DNA of 64,000 nucleotides from Agapanthus africanus (taxonomy: Eukaryota > Streptophyta > Magnoliopsida > Asparagales > Amaryllidaceae), in assembly GCA_030015575.1 (NCBI GenBank), contig JASDDO010000016.1, forward strand, positions 178,310,815 through 178,374,814. The letters run 5' to 3'. A program made the position numbers and the translations under genes. Of the stretch, positions 57,051-64,000 are shown piece after piece. A model generated the notes under the pieces. It made no database searches. It saw nothing but the letters and a program-made list of their open reading frames with translations, and was not told where the DNA came from. Positions within the stretch are counted from its first letter, which is position 1, and each line of letters begins with the position of its first letter.

Positions 57051-58030
57051 TCGTGTGCTATTTGTTCATTTTTTGAAATTTGAGTTGAAAAGTTTATTCC
57101 ATCAATATTTTTTAGATCAAAACTTGCGCAAACACTAATACGTGTTGTTGTGGTTAATTGCAAGGAAATCTGGAGCTTTCTGTGAAATTGGAAAATTATT
57201 TGGAAAATACCAGAGAGCTGAGGAGTTCAAGGGAAACAGTACCAAAAATTTCAGAGAAGTGATCTCTTCATATGACCGCGATTCCGCGGCATTAGGAAGC
57301 ATGTGCCGCGGATCCGCCGCGTGGTGACGTCATCAATCAACCAAAATTTCTCTGTAAGCTTCTCACTTTCTTATCTCCTCCCTCATCTGCTCCAATTAAC
57401 ATTTTGTGCAGGTTTCTTTGCAAATAATCGCAGCGCGCAAAAAGCAAAATTAAAATTGTGCTTGTTTTGACTTTGTGGTTGTTTGCATAATTAATACGGA
57501 TATTAAGGGGCACGGCCAAATCCAGATTAGGTGGGGAGTTCATTACCCTTCCTAGGCCCCAAAAATCACAAACCTGCATCCGCATTACCCTCATTAATTA
57601 AAAAATATCTAGAGATGACTCTAAGGACCGTCGCGCTCACTTAGGACAGAAGAAGGCCGTGGGTAATTCATTGCTTACCGCGTTTCTTTTTGTGGTGTCT
57701 AAGAAAAAGTGTGTCGAAGGCTAGTGGTTACTTAATTAGGCCCACTACTTACGTAGTAGAGAACCTCCCACTTACCTGGCACTTACCTGGCCACAGGAGA
57801 AACAAAGAGGCAGTGGAGGATTTTATCCTGCGACTTGTCTTTTGGAAGTTAGGAGCAGTCTAGAGATTTGACCTAGGTGACCATAAATTTTAGGGTTGTG
57901 TGTTGCATTTAGGGATTCACATCAATTTTTCAAAATCCGTATCATTTTTCAAAACAAACACCACACTCACTTCATTCCCCTAATTATAAATCACGCTGCC
58001 ACTTGTACTAACCCCTTTTAGTACAAGATA
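57051..58030 (+). other. Ath2 leader (untranslated)
   Basis: Noncoding, colinear with the Ath1 leader. The 85-codon minus-strand ORF at 57337-57594 is not supported. Contains the paired palindromes at 57275-57320. Confidence 0.75.
57275..57320. promoter_or_regulatory. Paired palindromes, Ath2 leader
   Basis: ACCGCGATTCCGCGGC (57275-57290) and GCCGCGGATCCGCCGC (57305-57320), starts 30 bp apart, 242 bp after the primer site. Ath2 therefore carries the pair three times. Confidence 0.85.
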
Positions 58031-59463
58031 GGCTGGACACGGGATTCTAGTGCCCGTCTTGTCCGCGTCCCCTCGATCGACTCCGAAGTCGGTATTTCTC
58101 TATTTACCTTTCTTTTACCCCCCACCACACCCACACCGATGGATCAGTCTCCATCAAACCTCTTTACCGCTACTCTGCCGCCGTCCGTTGGTGCGCAGAA
58201 TCCTCCCCGCATCTCTCTCCAAGAGAGGTGTTACCCTTTGCGAGGTCCTCTCTCGACCTGCTTATCCATTCCACCAGCCAACGGGGATAACTTTGAGATT
58301 AAGCCCCAGTACATCAACCTTCTACCCAAATTCCACGGTCTCGAGACTGAAGACCCGTACGTTTTTATTACCAAATTTGAAAACGTATGCGCAATGATGG
58401 GTACATCACAACTTTTTGTGGATGCCATGCGTCTACGACTTCTTCCATTTACCTTGTGCGATATAGCCGAGAAGTGGCTGTATAACACCACCGCACATTC
58501 CATTACGAATTGGGAAGAATTCGTTGCGGCATTCCTTAAGAAATTCTACCCTATGCAAAAGACAGCTCGAATCCGTAGTGAACTCTATCAATTCTCCCAG
58601 CTTCCGGCTGAACCATTTTCAAAATACTTTGACCGATTCAAGGATCTTTTGGTTCAATGCCCACATCACGGCATCCCGAGATGGGAACTTTTCCGAATCA
58701 TATATGAGGGCAGTAACCCTACCACTAAACAAAACCTTGAAAACATGTGTCAAGGCACCTTTATGACCAAGGATGATGGGGAAGCATGGAAATTTTTAGA
58801 AGAGTTCGCTGAAAAGTCATTACAGTGGGAGACTGGAACCCAGCCATCGAGTAGGGGTGGCGTACACCAAATAGACGTGTCCATAGGTGTTCGAGCTGAG
58901 ATGGCAGCAATGCAAAAGAAGCTCGACGCTATGGAACACAAATTCCTAGCAGCCTCCCTAAACCCAATGTCGCTCCCCAAAACCGTCTGTGGGTGGTGTT
59001 CCGATCCTTCTCACTTGACGGAAGAATGTCCATTAAACTCTCAGTTTCGAGGTCTCGAGCATACCAATGCCGCATTTCAAAGACCTGGAAACGACCTTTT
59101 TCTTCCACATACAATCAGGGTTGGAGGAATCACCCGAATTTTGCTTGGAACCAATCCCAAAACACGGTTCCAAACCCGAATCAATTCCAACGGGTCCCTC
59201 CACCACAACAGCAACCACTTCAGCTTACCCAGCACCCCTACCAGTCACCAAATTTCCAAAACCAGGTCAACACTCCTGCACCTTCTAATCCTATGCAGTC
59301 GACCTGTTCTGACGAATTCTCTCAATTCGCTCAAACCATGAAATCACTCATGTCAAATTTCATGGATGTGTCGGCCGAGGTTAAGTCTTCCGTTGGTGAG
59401 ATAATGAAAAACTCAGCATCCCAAGCTGAGAGTATCAAAATGATGGAAGCTGAAATTGCATGA
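58031..59463 (+). pseudogene. gag: Athila gag (Ath2), start lost, frameshift and stop
   Basis: Frame homologous to the Ath1 gag from 58031, but the ATG used in Ath1 is ATA here; the next ATG is 58139. From 58139 it has the Gag core (FHGLETEDPYVFITKFENVC, RLRLLPFTLCD, FLKKFYPMQK, RFKDLLVQCPHHGIPRWE) and a zinc knuckle CGWCSDPSHLTEEC at residues 284-297, which binds element RNA. A one-base shift near the T run at 59097-59101 moves the rest (STYNQGWRNHPNFAWNQ) into another frame, which ends at TGA 59461-59463. That TGA sits where CGA or another codon would continue straight into the next frame. Not functional as one protein. Confidence 0.85.
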
Positions 59464-61011
59464 CTTAAGGCCGAAATGAATGCAAGAGAGAAAGGGAAAC
59501 TCCCAGCTCAACCTGTACCCAATCCTGGCTATTCACATCATGTGAATGCAATCACCATGTTGAGATCTGGGAGAATGCTGGATAACCATGTTCGGGAAGA
59601 AGTTGATGATATTGATGATCCTATCAACACCCCGGCTGAGACCTTTCCTCACACACACGCTTCTGCTTCTGCTTCTTGTTCTTCTTTCCCACCGCCTTCT
59701 TGCGAGCCTATTCTCCATTTCCCTCTAGGCTCGACACCTCAGCCCACCTCTTTTACTTCTCCACAGACGATCCCCACTTCTATTTTGGGATCGGGGCCAC
59801 ACACACTTCCTTCTCCTATGATGGACCCAGCGCTTATTGCTAAAGCACCTTATCCAACCCGGTTAAGGGCTAACACATCGAGTCCACATATGGAGAAGAT
59901 TATGGACATGTTCAAGCAAGTTAACATCAACATCCCTCTCCTAGATGCGATTCAACAAGTCCCCGCTTATGCAAAAATTCTTAAGGACTTGTGCACTAGG
60001 AAGAGTAAGACTCAAGTACCAAAGAAGGTCTTCATGTCTAATAGCATTAGCACTGCTTTTATCCCTCCGCTACCAAAGAAACGTAAGGACCCAGGATGTC
60101 CTACGATATCGATTTCTATTGGGGATAAACACATCAATCGTGCTCTTTTAGACCTTGGCGCTAGTGTTAACTTGCTTTCTTTCTCAGTCTATGAGCAACT
60201 AGGGATCGGAGAGTTGAAACCAGCCCATTGCACTCTCCAGATGGCTGACCGATCAATCACCAAACCTAGGGGTGAACTAGAGGATGTGTTAATAAAAATC
60301 GGGGAGTTTGTATTCCCTGTGGATTTTATAGTACTTGATACACAGCCTGTAGCGAACCCCCGGAATCAAATTCCGGTGATTTTAGGTCGCCCCTTTTTGG
60401 CCACTTCCAACGCTATCATCAACTGTCGTAATGGCTCTATGACCTTATCCTTCGGGAATAGGTCAATAGAGCTGAACATTTACAAGATTGGAAGTGTACC
60501 CTCCGAACCTACTGCTCATGTCTGTTCTGTCGACTTAATGGATGTCGACAGCAGCAAATTTGATGATCCTCCTGATACCGATCTTGACTCTTTTCATACG
60601 TTGTTGTTTGACCCAACTATGTATCATACGCATACGGACTCTTCCACCGAGATGTCCGGGTCAACAACTAACACCGATTATGAATTGCTTTTAGAGTCTG
60701 AAGATCACCCCGCGCTTTGTGATGACATTATTCTTCGGGGTATTGATGAAACTTTTGAGGAGATCTTCGCTGATGAACTCGCATTTCTGAATAACACGGG
60801 TGTTGAGATGAATCATGTCCCAATCACTGAAATTGAACCTCCACCCCTTCCTCTGAACTGTAAAAAGAATGCAAGTAATCCATCACATTCACTGCTTCGT
60901 CTCTCCAAAATAAGACGCACACACACTCTCTTCCACCCCTTACCCTTCCCCACTTCTTCTTCCACCAACCCGAGCACTGCATTGATAAAATCTTCGAATG
61001 GTTGGTGTTGA
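59464..61011 (+). pseudogene. Athila Gag C-terminus plus protease (Ath2)
   Basis: Same frame as the preceding piece after its stop; ATG at 59476 gives 511 residues. The first part is linker (AITMLRSGRMLDN, then a Ser/Pro-rich stretch). Near residue 226 lies the protease motif DLGAS, the Athila form of D-T/S-G-A, and near 302 ILGRPFLATSNAIINC, the typical second protease block. It would cut the polyprotein. It ends at 61011 without RT, and because it lies behind a stop it would not be translated from the gag start. Labelled pseudogene for that reason, although the frame itself is open. Confidence 0.8.
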
Positions 61012-62606
61012 TCTTCGGTCTTTGCAAAGCTTGGCATCGACCAATGATTCTTGACCCCCTCATGTGATTTTCAAAGCTTAACATTGCATAACTCAAGTTT
61101 GGGGGGGAACAATTTTTCTAGCTCTTGAAAAGAAAATTTTTACAAAAAAATTGCGAGTCAAAAATAAGTTTGGGGGAGGGTCTTCACTTATATATTTTGC
61201 CCCCACTAATAAATTCCTCCCAGGCTTACAGGTTTTTGTAGATATAGCGGATGGCAACAGTGAGGACACTGTTGAAAACAAGTTTGGGGGAGGTTTGTGC
61301 TTAGTTTTGCATCATGTGCATATCATTTGCATAACCACAAAACATTTCTTTAAAACCATAAAAATTTAAAATTTTTCAAAACCCATAAAAATTTTTGTGT
61401 AAATATTTTTCTTTTGGTTCATCATTTTTGTAAATAATTTTTCAAAACCTATAAAAATTTAAAAATTTTCAAAATCCATAAAAATTCAAAAATTTTCAAA
61501 ATATAAAAACTTAGAAATTTTCAAAATATAAAAATATTTATGATAATAAAAGATTAGATAGTGAACAATTACATCCATGAGATTAGAAAAAATTTAAGAA
61601 GACTGAGAAAATTAGAAGTTTTCTTATACGAACTAGTAATAAGTAGTTATGAGCCGTTGTCCCAAGGGTTAGTAAGATGAAGGACGTCACTAATATGAGG
61701 ATAAAAATAAGTCTGAAAAATAGTTTCTATTCTGGAAAGCCAAACATTTTGAACGTTGATACCCTGCTATTCACACTTACACACGTCTTAAAGCCCGGGA
61801 TAGTAGAGGATACCTTGAAATGCTCTTGTCTTAAAGCCGATGTATGAAGAAAAAAAAAATTGAAGAAAGTGGTGAGAAAAAAATGGACACTGGTTTTGTT
61901 ATCACCAAGGGCAATAATAAAAAAAATCTATAGCAAGGGTGCCTTTTCACCTAGTGCCCTAAGGCCAACTGGTCTGGGAGTCGCTGCTATACCTGAGGTG
62001 GTGCAAGACGAGGAAAATACACCAAATAAGCAAGCACATGAGTAATCGGTCGGTTAGTACCTCAAGAAGTATTAACGGTCGCATGAAAGCGTGTGAGCAC
62101 ATCTAGATATTCATTAATTAAAAAGCACTGAGGCTGATGGACAAGAGTATGATAGCTTGAATTGAATTCTCCGGGTGTAGGGATGTCCTTTACACACACG
62201 CAGGGTGATATGATCGATGTTTGGAATAAAGATAGGAATGAAGAATAAGACGATGTTTTATTGAGGGAGGACGTGATTTCTAACATCTTTTCATGACCAT
62301 TAAGATAGGGCTCATGACAACCGAAAAGCTAGCTTAGTTGGAAACCCTAATTTTCAAGGCTTTTCTTTTACAATTCTTTTCTTTAAATGTAATATTCATG
62401 ATCTTTCTTTTATTATTGGATTTTGTGGGTGCAATCCGCTGAAAACCCTCAGGAGACAACACTCCTCCTACTAGGGACACCTAGAGGTTTAAAGGCTTGT
62501 TGCACGTGCTCAGTGCAATCGTGTTGCCTACGAAAGTGTGCTTTTCTCTTTCTTTATTTTCTCCTTCTCTTTTTAATAAAACAGTTCGATCGAGACGATC
62601 GAAAAT
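61012..62606 (+). other. Ath2 3' noncoding region with repeated polypurine motifs
   Basis: No coding sequence recognised. AAGTTTGGGGG-type tracts occur at 61095-61107, 61166-61180 and 61280-61293, besides the real one at the LTR. 61340-61545 is an A/T-rich run of repeated CATAAAAATTT and TTTTCAAAA motifs. Pol is presumed deleted here. Confidence 0.75.
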
Positions 62607-62621
62607 AAGTTTGGGGGAATT
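62607..62621 (+). promoter_or_regulatory. Polypurine tract (Ath2)
   Basis: AAGTTTGGGGGAATT touching the 3' LTR start at 62622; Athila-type plus-strand primer. Confidence 0.88.
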
Positions 62622-64000
62622 TGATCAGTCGAAAATACTGTATTTCTAACACGGCAATTTCCCTACCTTTTGCAGTCAAGTAGAGGTATCCGGTATTCAT
62701 ATCACACATATTTGCAAAACACATGTAAAATATTGAATTACTTGTACTGTGTACTAAAACCGGCACTTTTAGGGAAATTGTGTGTTTTTAATGACATCGC
62801 ATCATCCTTGTATTGCGCAACTCTTGTCTTGGAGTCTATGCAGGAAATTCCGGAAGCAGAGCCCAAAATTGGGAAAAGATCTGATAAAAAAAATGCGCCA
62901 ACTCAAAGGCTGAAGATCTGGTAGTAATACAGAAGTCCAAATAAAAATCCATATATCATAAAAAGGCCCACAAGAAAGCCCAAGAGTTACTGTAAAAAGA
63001 TCAAGCCCTAAGGCCTCTAAAGAGCCGCGGTTCCGCGGCGGGAGCTGGCTTGCGCCGCGGATCCGCGGCCATATGATGAGATCAAGCGCTCAGATTTCTT
63101 CCACGTGTTAACTCTAACGGCCAAAGCTTCTAGAAGACCCCAGAAGCTCCACGTGGCACATCTTGAAGGCTCGGCTTAACAAACTCTTGGAGGGAAATTC
63201 AAATTTTGGGCTTAACTAACTTTTTGGGGGGAAATTTGAATATTTGGCTAACAAACTCTTGGAGGGAAATTTCAAATTTCAAATCTAGAGCTAAGATTTT
63301 TTAGGCCTATAAAAAGGAGCTTAGATCAAGGTTTGAAATTGTTCAAGAATCACCACCATCTTCAACCCACAAGTTTAGTGACAAAAGCTTGTGCCAAATT
63401 CAATCCCCATCCCCAATTCAAAATCAAGATCAAGATCCCGAGAGCAATTTGAGCAAGAGAGCCTTCAACCTTTAGCAAGCGACGCCGGATTCCAACGGAG
63501 TAAGAGATCCACGCCGATCCGCGACTCAAGGAGCCGAGCGAAACCGAAATCGACGATCTAGTTCCTTCCTTTTGTAAATTCAAGAGAGTTGTAACGAAAT
63601 TTGTCGATAAATAAAGGTAAATTTTCTATACTCTTGCTTATCTTTTAATTCAAGCATAATGATTAGAATTCAATTTGTGATTGTGTTTGTGATCATGATG
63701 TTTGAGTAATCTCCGCTCGTGTAGGAGTTGTGACGATCTTTAGATGATGATGATTTAGATATTTCTACAATTCTTAAATCCTATAATGTTTGGAAATTCT
63801 AGTGAATCAAATGATTAATGACCTAGTTTCGAGATGATGCTTTCTTGATCGTGTTCACTCGAAACTAGGGAACAACTATTAAACATTTGATTAACTAGAA
63901 GCTAGAATTTGAATGTGATCCATCGAAAGGATAAAGGATTAGTTGCGAAATCCCTAATTTTCCCGCTTGATCCTTAAATCTTGATGAATTTTGCATCGAT
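62622..64000 (+). repeat. Ath2 3' LTR, cut by window edge
   Basis: Matches 55262-56640 at a constant offset of 7360 bp. Confidence 0.93.
63024..63069. promoter_or_regulatory. Paired palindromes, Ath2 3' LTR
   Basis: GCCGCGGTTCCGCGGC (63024-63039) and GCCGCGGATCCGCGGC (63054-63069). Both palindromes are unchanged from the 5' LTR although the spacer has two substitutions. Confidence 0.9.

Larger units (their letters stand above)
55262..64000 (+). mobile_element. Ath2: Athila-type element without RT or integrase
   Basis: 5' LTR 55262-57029, primer site 57033, leader, damaged gag plus protease (58031-61011), a noncoding stretch with repeated polypurine motifs, then the 3' LTR from 62622 off the right edge. 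The LTRs differ at roughly 20 positions in the 1379 bp that can be compared. RT, RNase H, integrase and the env-like region of full Athila elements are absent: only 1.6 kb separates the protease frame from the 3' LTR. Confidence 0.9.

Noticed and set aside
57337-57594. An 85-codon minus-strand ORF shared in part with Ath1.
   Set aside because: It lies in the Athila leader, antisense to it. The similarity is due to leader homology and the frame differs between copies.

Overview
This window is repeat-packed nuclear DNA from a flowering plant, probably heterochromatin. I see no host gene, tRNA, rRNA or CRISPR array. The evidence is plant LTR retrotransposons: Ty1/copia-type elements with initiator-Met tRNA primer sites (TGGTATCAGAGCC), Athila-type Ty3/gypsy elements with an Asp-tRNA-type primer site (TGGCGCCGTTGCCGGGGA), and a gag-only gypsy-like element. 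Nearly all the short ORFs are accidental; the one long intact ORF is a copia Pol of about 1080 codons at 47689-50931.

Layout, with names used below. Cop1 (1-4170, minus; leader and 5' LTR) sits in the first LTR of Cop2 (4185-18478, plus; LTR, internal, LTR, internal, LTR). Cop2 interrupts the gag of Ath1 (18479-21965, minus Athila). Ath1 sits in a copia LTR, Cop3 (21966-23696, resuming 53239-53549). Cop3 is also split by Gag1 (23697-53233, TSD GAGTC), a gag-only element. Gag1 has Cop4 (24277-33942, TSD AGAAG) in its 5' LTR, a solo Athila LTR (38465-40171, TSD AGTCC) in its interior, and Cop5 (42813-53134, TSD CAATA) in its 3' LTR. Cop3 lies in LTR fragment Cop6 (53550-53747), which lies in the interior of Cop7 (53748-55261, minus). 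Ath2 (55262 to beyond 64000, plus Athila) interrupts the Cop7 LTR. The nesting order Cop7 > Cop6 > Cop3 > Ath1 > Cop2 > Cop1 gives at least six layers.

How the parts relate. Cop5 has an intact protease-integrase-RT-RNase H frame but no recognisable gag; about 2.7 kb of noncoding leader takes its place. The same leader is found in Cop2 and Cop4, where pol has decayed, and largely in Cop1, whose pol lies outside the window. Cop4 nevertheless has almost identical LTRs, so it moved recently, presumably with proteins supplied in trans. Gag1 and Ath2 also lack RT and integrase, so most of the window consists of elements that depend on others.

The most unusual signals are noncoding. (1) A pair of 16-bp palindromes, consensus RCCGCGGWTCCGCGGY, with starts 30-32 bp apart, occurs ten times in two unrelated superfamilies: in copia leaders about 200 bp after the primer site, in Athila leaders about 240 bp after it, and about 400 bp into Athila LTRs. 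(2) The copia leader carries three small hairpins at fixed 93-95 and 83-85 bp spacing. Their stems are kept by compensatory changes, while the loop is the same in all three copies within an element but different between elements. (3) A conserved pyrimidine tract plus AG directly before pol looks like a splice acceptor.
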